A stretch of DNA of 64,000 bases, from the NCBI GenBank assembly GCA_951828515.1, contig OX639992.1:4256217-4320216 (forward strand), written 5' to 3'. The position numbers and the translations under genes are program-made. The notes under the pieces were generated by a model. The model was not told the origin of the DNA. It worked only from the letters and a program-made list of their open reading frames with translations, and ran no database searches. Below, piece by piece: positions 1-7,398 of this stretch (the stretch's first letter is position 1; each line of letters begins with the position of its first letter). This DNA comes from an uncultured Poribacteria bacterium (GTDB taxonomy: Bacteria > Poribacteria > WGA-4E > WGA-3G).

Positions 1-501
1 ACAGGGCGTGTCCCGGATCCAGCAGACATGGCGACAACCGACGAAAAGACTGCTACCGAGCACGCTTTAGCATATATGGATCTCAAACCCGGCACGCCAA
101 TCACAGATATTCCCGTGGATAGAGTTTTCATCGGCAGCTGCACCAACTCCCGTATCAGCGATCTACGCGTTGCCGCGGAAATCGCCAAAGGCAGGAAAGT
201 TGCAGATACCGTCAACGCGATGGTCGTTCCGGGTTCGCAAGCGGTCAAACGTCAAGCAGAAGCAGAAGGGCTTGACGAGATTTTCCGTGCCGCCGGTTTT
301 GAGTGGCGTGAAGCCGGTTGTAGTATGTGTCTCGGTATGAATCCTGATACTCTAATGCCGGGGCAACGCTGTGCCAGCACATCAAATCGGAATTTTGAAG
401 GTAGACAGGGCAAAGGTGGACGTACGCACTTGGTGAGTCCACAGATGGCGGCGGCAACTGCCGTCACGGGTCACTTTGTGGATATCCGACAGTTTCAGTA
501 G
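1..501 (+). CDS. leuC: 3-isopropylmalate dehydratase large subunit, C-terminal part (cut by window edge)
   Basis: The open frame runs in from the first base, so only the last 166 codons are visible. LeuC, with LeuD, isomerises 2-isopropylmalate to 3-isopropylmalate in leucine synthesis, in the cytoplasm. The 4Fe-4S cluster ligands characteristic of the aconitase superfamily are visible: a Cys in FIGSCTNSR and the pair in CSMCLGMN. The C-terminus ([20 protein letters not shown]) is typical of the family. leuD follows, but 355 bp later and with a toxin-antitoxin remnant in between, whereas the two genes are usually adjacent. The ATG at 28 is internal and is not the start. Confidence 0.95.
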   Translation, partial: TGRVPDPADMATTDEKTATEHALAYMDLKPGTPITDIPVDRVFIGSCTNSRISDLRVAAEIAKGRKVADTVNAMVVPGSQAVKRQAEAEGLDEIFRAAGFEWREAGCSMCLGMNPDTLMPGQRCASTSNRNFEGRQGKGGRTHLVSPQMAAATAVTGHFVDIRQFQ

Positions 502-545
502 ATTAAATGTGGTTGTCCTTGATAAACAAAGAGCGGAGGTAAACT

Positions 546-749
546 ATGAAACTAAAGGTCGTCATTCACGAAGCCGAAGAGGGTGGATATTGGGCAGAAG
601 TGCCAGCAATCTTGGGATGTGCTACACAAGGCGAGACGTTTGAAGAATTGCTTGAAAACATCTATGAAGCCATTGAGGGATGTTTATCTGTGGATGTTGC
701 AGCACTACAAATTACAGAGAAAGATAGGGTAATGGAGATAGCGGTTTGA
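546..749 (+). CDS. hicB: HicB-family antitoxin
   Basis: This is a 67-residue protein with the HicB fold pattern: [17 protein letters not shown], then GCATQGET and a helix [12 protein letters not shown]. HicB proteins neutralise the HicA mRNA interferase. A good ribosome-binding site (gcggagg) precedes the ATG. Its stop codon overlaps the TTG start of a hicA remnant (TTGA), the usual coupling of hicB-hicA pairs in this order. The helix-turn-helix seen in longer HicB proteins is absent, so it is the short form. With the toxin truncated it is probably an orphan antitoxin. It lies between leuC and leuD, so it is transcribed within the leucine operon. Confidence 0.85.
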   Translation: MKLKVVIHEAEEGGYWAEVPAILGCATQGETFEELLENIYEAIEGCLSVDVAALQITEKDRVMEIAV

Positions 750-808
750 AGGCCTTAAGCGGTAGAGCCTTTTGCCGCTTATTGGAAAAGCGGGGCTGGC
801 AGCTTTTG
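746..808 (+). pseudogene. hicA toxin remnant (N-terminal 21 codons)
   Basis: The TTG at 746 opens a frame reading [20 protein letters not shown], which is how HicA toxins begin. The rest of the ~60-80 aa toxin, including the G-S-H-H catalytic segment that should follow shortly after, is missing. The frame continues without a stop through untypical sequence into leuD, so a 37-residue extension of LeuD is theoretically possible. The leuD start at 857 has its own ribosome-binding site and is preferred. A deletion that removed most of hicA and brought leuD close is the simplest reading. Confidence 0.75.
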
Positions 809-856
809 ACTGAAAATTTTCCGAAACTTAGTAGTTATTACAAGGAAATAAAAAAA

Positions 857-1438
857 ATGGAAGCATTCAAAGAACACGTTGGATTTGTCGTCCCACTTGA
901 CCGAATTAATGTTGACACCGACCAGATCATCCCGAAGCAATTCCTGAAACGGATTGAACGCACCGGCTTCGGTGAATTTCTCTTTAACGACTGGCGTTAC
1001 CTTGAGAATGGTGATCCGAACCCAGAGTTCGTATTGAACCTCCCACGCTATGCAGATGCGAGCATCCTCATCGCAGGCGTAAATTTCGGTTGCGGGAGTT
1101 CCCGCGAACACGCGCCGTGGGCACTCCAACAATACGGCTTCAAGGCGATTCTCGCGCCCTCGTTTGCCGACATTTTCCGCAACAATTGCTACAAAAACGG
1201 TATCCTCCCGATAGCCTTACCTGCGGACATTATTGCCTCGCTTAGTCAAGAGGCACATGACACTGAAGGCTACCAATTGATGGTAGACCTGGACCAGCAG
1301 TCGGTGATCTGTGCTGATGGCACTGCACACACTTTTGAGATCGGCGATTTTGAGAAGTACTGCCTCCTGAACGGACTCGATGAAATCGGCTGGACCTTAC
1401 AGTATGAAGCGGATATTGCCGCTTATGAAAACCGGTAG
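857..1438 (+). CDS. leuD: 3-isopropylmalate dehydratase small subunit
   Basis: The 193-residue product, from the ATG at 857, is the expected length for LeuD. The start is chosen because [21 protein letters not shown] matches the canonical N-terminus and a purine-rich site (aaggaaat) lies just upstream. The longer frame from 746 includes a hicA remnant. Family signatures include [12 protein letters not shown], the loop [17 protein letters not shown] and [11 protein letters not shown]. The partner is LeuC. Transcription is probably from upstream of leuC. Confidence 0.95.
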   Translation: MEAFKEHVGFVVPLDRINVDTDQIIPKQFLKRIERTGFGEFLFNDWRYLENGDPNPEFVLNLPRYADASILIAGVNFGCGSSREHAPWALQQYGFKAILAPSFADIFRNNCYKNGILPIALPADIIASLSQEAHDTEGYQLMVDLDQQSVICADGTAHTFEIGDFEKYCLLNGLDEIGWTLQYEADIAAYENR

Positions 1439-1456
1439 TTTTACAATGAAGATTAG

Positions 1457-1518
1457 TTTTGTAGGTTTTGTACCTATCTTCGGTAGGAGGTCGCGATCAG
1501 AAAATTGCTCCTACAAAA
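1457..1518. repeat. Inverted-repeat hairpin downstream of leuD
   Basis: TTTTGTAGG (1457-1465) pairs with CCTACAAAA (1510-1518), with a smaller internal stem around a TTCG loop. It may act as a transcription terminator for the leucine operon or be one of the dispersed palindromes common in this genome. There is no long T-tract. The rest of 1439-1667 shows no gene. Confidence 0.5.
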
Positions 1519-1667
1519 GAGGGATAGGATAGACGCAATTTGCTGGTGAGTGCCTCGCTCTACACATCGTTGTCAGGGCGTTGTTTGAGTGTTTCCTTTA
1601 GTTTGTGATCCCGATGTGAAAATGCCAGAAAACCGAAAATTGAAAGGTTCTGCCTCGTGAAAAAACA

Positions 1668-1696
1668 TTGATTTCTTGACGCACTGCTGCTATACT
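1668..1696 (+). promoter_or_regulatory. Sigma-70-type promoter for the Rpn gene
   Basis: TTGATT (1668-1673), a 17-bp spacer and TATACT (1691-1696), 45 bp before the start codon at 1741. Confidence 0.55.
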
Positions 1697-1740
1697 ATTC
1701 TTCAAGTCTCATTCCCGATGAAATGGATTAAAAAATGTAA

Positions 1741-2787
1741 ATGCCTATGTCAAAAAATTCAAAACTGCTTGGATCTGCTGATACCCTGATAGGACACTTC
1801 CCGGACCGAAGTATCAGACGGTTGCTCCAAGACCCAGAGTATGTGCGAGGTTTAGTAGAAATCATCGCCCCTGAACTCGTAGCGTTGCTTGATTTCAGCA
1901 GAAGTGTGCAGCAGAACCGGAGTTTTATCTCCGATGTATTACGAGAGCAGGAGTCGGATGTGCTGCTGCGTGTGCCGTTTCAAGAGACGATCAAAAGCGA
2001 GGAACTGCTTATCTATATTCTGATAGAGCATCAATCCTCAGTAGATCCAACGATGGGATTTCGGGTGTTGTCCTATATGATGGCGATATGGCAAAGGCAG
2101 TGGCGGGAACGGCAGTCTGATGCTACGTCGCAGCGGCGTTTGGATCCGATCTTACCGATAGTGTTTTACACAGGACAGGATCGGTGGACTTCCCCATTGT
2201 CGCTGACGACGGTACTGGATGTTCCTGAAGTCTTAGCGCGATTCGTTCCGAGGTTTGATACGCTATTTTTAGAGGTAAAAACGGCGGATCGCGAGTTGCT
2301 AACGAAGCATGGACATCCGTTAGGGTGGTTGTTAAGTGTGCTTCAAGAGGAAGATGCGGGGACCTCTGCGATAAGTGAAGCGTTAGTATCGGCGGTATCG
2401 GAGTTAGATCGTCTGGATGCCTCGCAAGCATCGCAGGTTCGTGAGGCACTATTCTATTTTTTACAGTTGATTCTGCATCGTTGCTCTGCTGAGGAGCATG
2501 AAGAGTTAATAGCGTTAGTCAAACGACATAGTCGAGATGAAAGTGAGGTAGAAATCATGGCACAGACAGCGGCAGAGTTTCTGATAGAACAAGGCATCGT
2601 AGAAGGCAAAGCTGAAGGCATCGTAGAAGGCAGACAAACAGCAATCCTACAGCTTCTGCGACTCCGATTTCAGAACGTCCCTGAAACACTCACCGATCGG
2701 ATCTCCACCATAGACAGTCTCTCGGAGCTTGATATGCTTTTAGAGCAGGCAATAACCGCCCAGAGTCTTGACGATATTCAGGTCTGA
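1741..2787 (+). CDS. Rpn-family recombination-promoting nuclease / putative transposase
   Basis: This 348-residue protein belongs to the Rpn/YhgA group (PD-(D/E)XK nuclease fold, transposase_31 plus DUF4351-like tail). The nuclease core lies around residues 60-120: SDVLLRVPF supplies the acidic residue and YILIEHQSSVDP is the family's hallmark, with Q in place of the catalytic lysine as usual in Rpn proteins. The C-terminus (QLLRLRFQNVPETLTDRI) is the conserved alpha-helical tail, preceded by an imperfect repeat, EGKAEGIVEGR. Rpn proteins are linked to RecA-independent DNA exchange and phage defence. It is monocistronic with its own promoter. The start could also be the ATG at 1747. Confidence 0.85.
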   Translation: MPMSKNSKLLGSADTLIGHFPDRSIRRLLQDPEYVRGLVEIIAPELVALLDFSRSVQQNRSFISDVLREQESDVLLRVPFQETIKSEELLIYILIEHQSSVDPTMGFRVLSYMMAIWQRQWRERQSDATSQRRLDPILPIVFYTGQDRWTSPLSLTTVLDVPEVLARFVPRFDTLFLEVKTADRELLTKHGHPLGWLLSVLQEEDAGTSAISEALVSAVSELDRLDASQASQVREALFYFLQLILHRCSAEEHEELIALVKRHSRDESEVEIMAQTAAEFLIEQGIVEGKAEGIVEGRQTAILQLLRLRFQNVPETLTDRISTIDSLSELDMLLEQAITAQSLDDIQV

Positions 2788-3083
2788 ATATTGTAACCGC
2801 TTTACGTAAATGACCCTGTTCTTTGCTAGCAGGGAGTTTTGCTTGGGTGTTTCTTCGGATTTCCCTTGCCCTTTGATAGTTAATAATTCCCGCTGGCGAG
2901 ATCTGATGGAGATTAAGAGATGCTGGATTTTGCATGAGCATGCCGATTTTTTTGTAAGCTGACTTCGGTTTTTTTCTTAAGTGTTCTATCCAGTCTAAAA
3001 ACGATAGATGGTTCCCTTGTGAAAGAAATTTCTAACCCCGATGCAAGTCAGCGAAATTAAAAGGAAATCATGGGATCGAGAGT
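2788..3083. other. Intergenic region without recognised gene
   Basis: No credible reading frame on either strand. It contains fragments of dispersed repeat words (for example cttgggtgtttctt, also seen near 36200) but no complete repeat copy. Confidence 0.5.
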
Positions 3084-3239
3084 TTTAGATTTTCGTTCAG
3101 CAGATTCTCAAACAGTATCAGTGTTTTTAGATGCTAAGGACAGAGACTCGAAGAAATCAGGCACTTGTGGGTTAACCATAACAGTGCCTGTTTTCATCTT
3201 AACGGAACATTATGTGTTAACCCGGATCGAAAATCTAAA
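3084..3239 (+). promoter_or_regulatory. Structured leader with possible pseudoknot upstream of IMP dehydrogenase
   Basis: A 12-bp perfect helix can form between TTTAGATTTTCG (3084-3095) and CGAAAATCTAAA (3228-3239). Inside it, CAGGCACT (3158-3165) pairs with AGTGCCTG (3183-3190), which is followed by TTTT. The loop of that hairpin carries GGGTTAAC (3169-3176), complementary over 8 nt to GTTAACCC (3216-3223), so a pseudoknot is possible. It ends 87 nt before the IMPDH start. It could be a riboswitch-like control element or the paired ends of a small mobile element. It matches no riboswitch class I recognise. Confidence 0.45.
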
Positions 3240-3326
3240 CGGTTAGTTTTTCATGTGTTTGATGAAATTCGGTGTGTCTATAGTTTTATAGGCTCGCTTT
3301 TTGTTTTTTGAAAGGAGGAATGAATC

Positions 3327-4826
3327 ATGGCTCATTTTTTTTCTGAAGCAAGCCGGACTTTCAGTGAATACTTGCTTTTACCTAACTTAACGACGAAGGA
3401 GTGCATCCCTGAAAACGTTGTCCTGAGAACGCCTCTCGTGAAGTTTAAGAAGGAACAGGAACCGACACTGGAAGTGAATATTCCGTTTGCCTCGGCAATC
3501 ATGCAAGCCGTTTCGGACCACAACTTGGCAATCGCACTGGCTCGGCAGGGTGGAATATCCTTTATTTATGGCTCCCAAGATATTGAAGAACAGGCAGTAA
3601 TGGTCCGGGCGGTTAAAAACCACAAAGCAGGTTTTGTTGTCAGCGACTCAAATCTGAAGTGTGATAGCACGATAGCAGATGTTGTGAAGTTAACCGAAGA
3701 AACAGGACACTCGACGATCCCTATAACCGAAGATGGTTCGTCTGCCGGAGAGTTATTTGGACTGATAACGGATAAGGATTATAGGTTAAGCCGAGTGGAT
3801 TTAAATACGAAAGTCAGCGAACTGATGACTCCGTTTTCCAAACTGATTGTGGGTCGAAAGGGAATTGCTATTGAGGATGCCAATGACCTCATTTGGGAAC
3901 ATAAGATAAATTGCCTACCGATTGTTGATGAAAATAGGAAACTGGTCCACTTGGTCTTCAGGAAAGATTACGACGACCATAAAAAAAATCCTCTTGAATC
4001 GGTAGATTCTCAGAAAAGACTTGTCGTCGGTGCCGGCATCAATACAAGAGATTATAAAGAAAGGGTACCAGCACTCGTAGCCGCAGGTGTCGATATTATT
4101 TGTGTTGATTCTTCTGAAGGGTATACAGAATGGCAATCAGATACCATTCGATTTATTAAAGATAAGTACAATGATACTGTGAAAGTGGGCGGTGGGAATG
4201 TAGTGCACGGAGATGGGTTTACGTATTTGGTAGAAGCCGGTGCTGATTTTATAAAAGTAGGTATCGGTGGAGGTGCTATTTGTATCACAAGGGAACAGAA
4301 AGGCATTGGGCGTGGGCAAGCGACTGCCGTCATCGAAGTCGCTCAGCAAAGGGACGTGTATTTCAAGGAAACCGGCGTTTACGTGCCAATTTGCTCGGAT
4401 GGTGGTATATTCCAAGATTATCATATCGGTTTGGCACTTGCCATGGGTGCTGATTTCGTGATGATGGGTAGATATTTTGCAAGATTTGATGAGAGTCCAA
4501 GTAAAATAAGAAAATTGGGGATGAATACAGTGAAAGAATATTGGGGAGAGGGAACAAAGCGAGCCGCCAATTGGCAACGTTACCACGAGGGAGGCGGTCC
4601 AGAATTGTTGTTCGAGGAGGGGGCTGATGCTTATGTACCTTATGCAGGAAAGATGAACGATAGTTTGAAAACGACCCTCGCAAAAATCCGATCGCTTATG
4701 TGCAATTGTGGAGCGGTATCCCTACCGGAATTTCGTCAAAAAGCCAGGTTCGTGTTAGTCTCTTCAGCAAGCATCCGTGAAGGCGGTGTTCACGATATCA
4801 TTCCAAGAACGACGCAGGATGGATAA
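3327..4826 (+). CDS. IMP dehydrogenase, Tritrichomonas foetus-like type
   Basis: This 499-residue enzyme oxidises IMP to XMP with NAD+, the committed step of GMP synthesis. The barrel is interrupted by a CBS pair (about residues 95-225; [32 protein letters not shown]). The catalytic loop [20 protein letters not shown] carries the active-site Cys, and NWQRY in the mobile flap supplies the Arg-Tyr pair. These words and the ending MCNCGA...[13 protein letters not shown] match the protozoan T. foetus enzyme much better than ordinary bacterial GuaB, which is encoded separately at 45605. The ribosome-binding site aaaggagg is strong. It lies 2 bp before a SELENON-like gene, so the two are co-transcribed. 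Confidence 0.93.
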   Translation: MAHFFSEASRTFSEYLLLPNLTTKECIPENVVLRTPLVKFKKEQEPTLEVNIPFASAIMQAVSDHNLAIALARQGGISFIYGSQDIEEQAVMVRAVKNHKAGFVVSDSNLKCDSTIADVVKLTEETGHSTIPITEDGSSAGELFGLITDKDYRLSRVDLNTKVSELMTPFSKLIVGRKGIAIEDANDLIWEHKINCLPIVDENRKLVHLVFRKDYDDHKKNPLESVDSQKRLVVGAGINTRDYKERVPALVAAGVDIICVDSSEGYTEWQSDTIRFIKDKYNDTVKVGGGNVVHGDGFTYLVEAGADFIKVGIGGGAICITREQKGIGRGQATAVIEVAQQRDVYFKETGVYVPICSDGGIFQDYHIGLALAMGADFVMMGRYFARFDESPSKIRKLGMNTVKEYWGEGTKRAANWQRYHEGGGPELLFEEGADAYVPYAGKMNDSLKTTLAKIRSLMCNCGAVSLPEFRQKARFVLVSSASIREGGVHDIIPRTTQDG

Positions 4827-4828
4827 AA

Positions 4829-6373
4829 ATGAAAACTTTCGACAACAAAATCAATCTCAATCTGGACAGTACCTCAGAAGTCTCCCTCAAAGGGTTCATC
4901 GCTCCCATTGAGCACATGAATCCCAACTTCCATGAAGAATGGGATGCCCTGGCAAATTTTCGTGTTTCTGAACCGGAAAAAGGGTATCCGGTGTCGGTTT
5001 TCCGAGCGTTTCTTCCGAATCAACCTGTCTCCGTTGGGGATTCTTGGCAGATTGACGACCAAGGCGCGCGTGCCTTGCTGAGCCAGTTGCAGCCCAATCC
5101 GAATCTGGATATGCACATTAACGCAGGAGATTCCAGCGGTTTATGGGCATGTCTACGCGCTTACAACGATGAATTCGCTGATATTGTGTTTCGGATCCAT
5201 GCGACATTGGCATTAGAGGACGGTTGGTTCACACCTTCTCAGTTTGCCGGACATCTATTTATCGATCGCATCAAAAAGAGTGTAGCCTCTTTCCAGATGC
5301 GCGTTCCTGAAGGGACACTGTTCGATGTTAATTGGAAAAAAAATAAAGACGATCCTAACTATTTTTATACCACAGGTGGTGGCGTTTGTCCGAAAATTGA
5401 GTTGCTTGCGGAAATGCCAGATGTCACTCAGGAAACCGAGTTCACAACATCAATCACGCGAGAAAAGGCTGAACGCATACTGATACAACGTTTCTATAAG
5501 TCGCAGCAAATCAGCTGGGTGCCATTTGAAGAGGCATCAGAGATATCACAAGCACAGCAGAAACCGATCCATGCCATTTCGGTCGATGGACCGCTCGCCG
5601 ACGAAGCATGCTGAGGAAGCGGCAAAAACTTGAGGGCAGTTGTCCTCTCCGACGATCGAATCATCGAATTCCTAAACGAAAATTTTATCAATATATGGAT
5701 ACGTAATGCCGAGCTTAGACGCATGCGTGATTCCCAAGGATTTGAGGGAATGCCTCCCTTGGCGCGCACAATCATTAGTAACAAATGGCGAAGAGGTCCA
5801 GTAGATGCATGGGTTATATCTCCTGAACTTGAAGCGATAGGACACGTAGCAGTCAATGAATACCTTGACAACAACCGCCGTGAGGATGGGACTTTGGAAA
5901 GTGAGAATTACCTCCTATCTCTCGCGGATGCCTTAGCAGGAAAACTCCCCGGATTCGGGAACACCGTTCTCACACCCGAGCAACCCTCGCAACGGATATT
6001 GGACGTTGTTCGCACCCCAGAATATGGACATCAAGACTACACGGTTGTCGTGATTGACACCACTGCGTTTGAAAGAAGCGGCACACTCGTTATTGATGTT
6101 GAAGTAGGTGATGAGAAGGCGTACGGGTCCTTTCATCTGCTGGATGCTGATCACAGACTTACCTTTGATCCTTATTACAAACGTCCCAAAGGAATCCTGC
6201 TTGAGGAATCGCACGACACAGGTTGGTTGGGTCCCAATGAAACGGGACAAATGATACACCATTTTGAGTGTGGACAGATCTTTAAATTGGTCGCTCTGGG
6301 CTGGGCATCTAACGAGAAAGGAAGCATAAACGCCTTTCACGCAAAAATTTCTGTGAAACCGATAGATTCATAG
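4829..6373 (+). CDS. SELENON (selenoprotein N)-like selenoprotein with in-frame UGA
   Basis: Two open frames, 4829-5614 and 5615-6373, are in the same phase and separated only by a TGA at 5612-5614. Read through as selenocysteine they give a 514-residue protein with Sec at 262 in the motif EACUGSGKNLR. This aligns with the SCUGSGRTLR redox centre of animal selenoprotein N. Homology covers both sides of the TGA: VFRIHATLALED, WFTPSQFAGHLF, VPFEEA and PIHAISVDGPL upstream, and LSDDRIIEFLNENFINIW downstream, which also match SELENON. The Sec-containing part is a thioredoxin fold (residues ~235-390). The C-terminal ~110 residues look like an extra beta domain. There is no signal peptide or transmembrane segment, so it is probably cytoplasmic. 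It is coupled to the upstream IMPDH and ends 6 bp inside a convergent gene. Confidence 0.9.
5612..5647 (+). promoter_or_regulatory. Sec UGA codon and candidate bacterial SECIS hairpin
   Basis: The recoded TGA at 5612-5614 is followed, 17 nt later, by a hairpin: GAGGG (5632-5636) pairs with TCCTC (5643-5647; one G-U) around loop CAGTTG. The loop apex is about 25 nt after the UGA, within the range reported for bacterial SECIS elements read by SelB, and has a G near its 5' side. The element is short, so the call rests mainly on the protein homology across the UGA. Confidence 0.6.
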
Positions 6374-7102
6374 CTGATGACTGGCATCCGATAATCGCAC
6401 AAATTGATATCCGTCCTGTTTAAGTGCCGTGATGATTCGGTCTGTCGCCTCAACCGTCCCTGAACGATTTGCATTTTTATTTTCCGCCTTCCCATCATGT
6501 AGAACGATAATCGAACCTGCCCCTGTAGAGGAAAGTGTTTTCTTCAATACCGTTTTGCTAATTTTGTCAGGATTCTGTGTTGTCCAATCCCAACTCCACA
6601 CATTGCAACTGATATGTGCGCGGTCACCTTTCGCGAGCACCCATGCTACCGGCAAAAACCGCGTCAACATTGGCGCACGAAACACAATCTCGTCTACCTT
6701 GAAAACTCCTGTAGGGTTCTCACTGCGAAGCAATCTCTGTAGGAGAGCGTCCGTGCGTTCGATTTCCCGTCGGACAGAGGGTGGCAGTAGGAAACCGAGT
6801 AGCGGATGGCTATAGGAGTGATTGCCGATCTGATGCCCCTCAGCAATAACCCGATTTACCGTTTCAGGATGCTTTTCGATCCGGTTTCCGATCATAAAGA
6901 AGGTGACCTTGACGTTGTGCTTAGCGAGGACATCAAGTAACCGCTCAGTGTAAGGTGGGTTCGGTCCATCGTCGTAGGTGAGCGCGACAATCCGCTGGTT
7001 TGTGTTCAGGTGGACGATATTCCTTCCGAACGGCGGTCTAAAGAACAGCCATAGCAGCGTCAATGCCGTCAATGTTCCAACAACTGAGATTATGGGGTTC
7101 AT
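6368..7102 (-). CDS. Polysaccharide deacetylase (NodB domain), membrane-anchored
   Basis: This 244-residue carbohydrate esterase 4 family protein has all key motifs: TYDDGP (metal and catalytic Asp), HSYSHP (metal His pair), FRAP (Arg) and IIVLHDG (catalytic His). An N-terminal hydrophobic helix (residues ~4-20) followed by RPPFGR suggests a signal anchor, so it acts outside the inner membrane on N-acetylated glycans, perhaps peptidoglycan or exopolysaccharide. It is convergent with the SELENON-like gene and overlaps it by 6 bp. Its substrate cannot be told from sequence. Confidence 0.9.
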   Translation of the reverse strand: MNPIISVVGTLTALTLLWLFFRPPFGRNIVHLNTNQRIVALTYDDGPNPPYTERLLDVLAKHNVKVTFFMIGNRIEKHPETVNRVIAEGHQIGNHSYSHPLLGFLLPPSVRREIERTDALLQRLLRSENPTGVFKVDEIVFRAPMLTRFLPVAWVLAKGDRAHISCNVWSWDWTTQNPDKISKTVLKKTLSSTGAGSIIVLHDGKAENKNANRSGTVEATDRIITALKQDGYQFVRLSDASHQL

Positions 7103-7185
7103 TGGAGGCGCGTCCTCATTCTACGTATGGCTGGCAAATACCACCACGGAATGTATGGATACTCATGGTGTTCCCAATGCTTTCC

Positions 7186-7205
7186 TAACGTGAGTTTGAT
7201 AAATA
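7186..7205 (+). repeat. 20-nt dispersed motif, copy 1
   Basis: TAACGTGAGTTTGATAAATA is identical to 22576-22595. A 12-nt inverted partial copy lies at 24547-24558. It resembles the end of a mobile or repeat element. No gene is linked to it here. Confidence 0.5.
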
Positions 7206-7279
7206 ATTGAAATTTGTGTATAAAGAGAACCCCGCTGAGGCCGTTCAGACAGGGTTAACACAATTTACGTGCCGATTTG

Positions 7280-7378
7280 TTACAGTTTCGGTTGCTTCAG
7301 CATAATCCGTCGGACCTGTGCATTCGGTCCGCCAACAACGATAAGTCCTACTAAATTTGGGTGCTGTTCACGCTTCAT
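7280..7378 (-). CDS. Short ORF or gene fragment (32 aa) downstream of the hydrolase
   Basis: A 32-codon frame begins at an ATG 21 bp after the stop of the upstream minus-strand hydrolase gene and reads PNLVGLIVVGGPNAQVRRIM near its middle. The composition is protein-like, but no family is recognised. It may be a fragment of a larger protein or fortuitous. Confidence 0.2.
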   Translation of the reverse strand: MKREQHPNLVGLIVVGGPNAQVRRIMLKQPKL

Positions 7379-7398
7379 CCATTAACCCCTTTAACTGA

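Noticed and set aside
746-856. N-terminal extension of LeuD
   Set aside because: The first 21 residues are a HicA N-terminus and the rest is not conserved; the ATG at 857 has a ribosome-binding site and gives the normal length.
4137-4683. 149- and 106-aa minus-strand ORFs inside the IMPDH gene
   Set aside because: They are antisense to the conserved catalytic part of IMPDH and are explained by its codon usage.
5630-6373. Separate gene with TTG start downstream of the UGA
   Set aside because: It is in phase with the upstream frame, separated only by TGA, has no ribosome-binding site, and homology to SELENON is continuous across the TGA.
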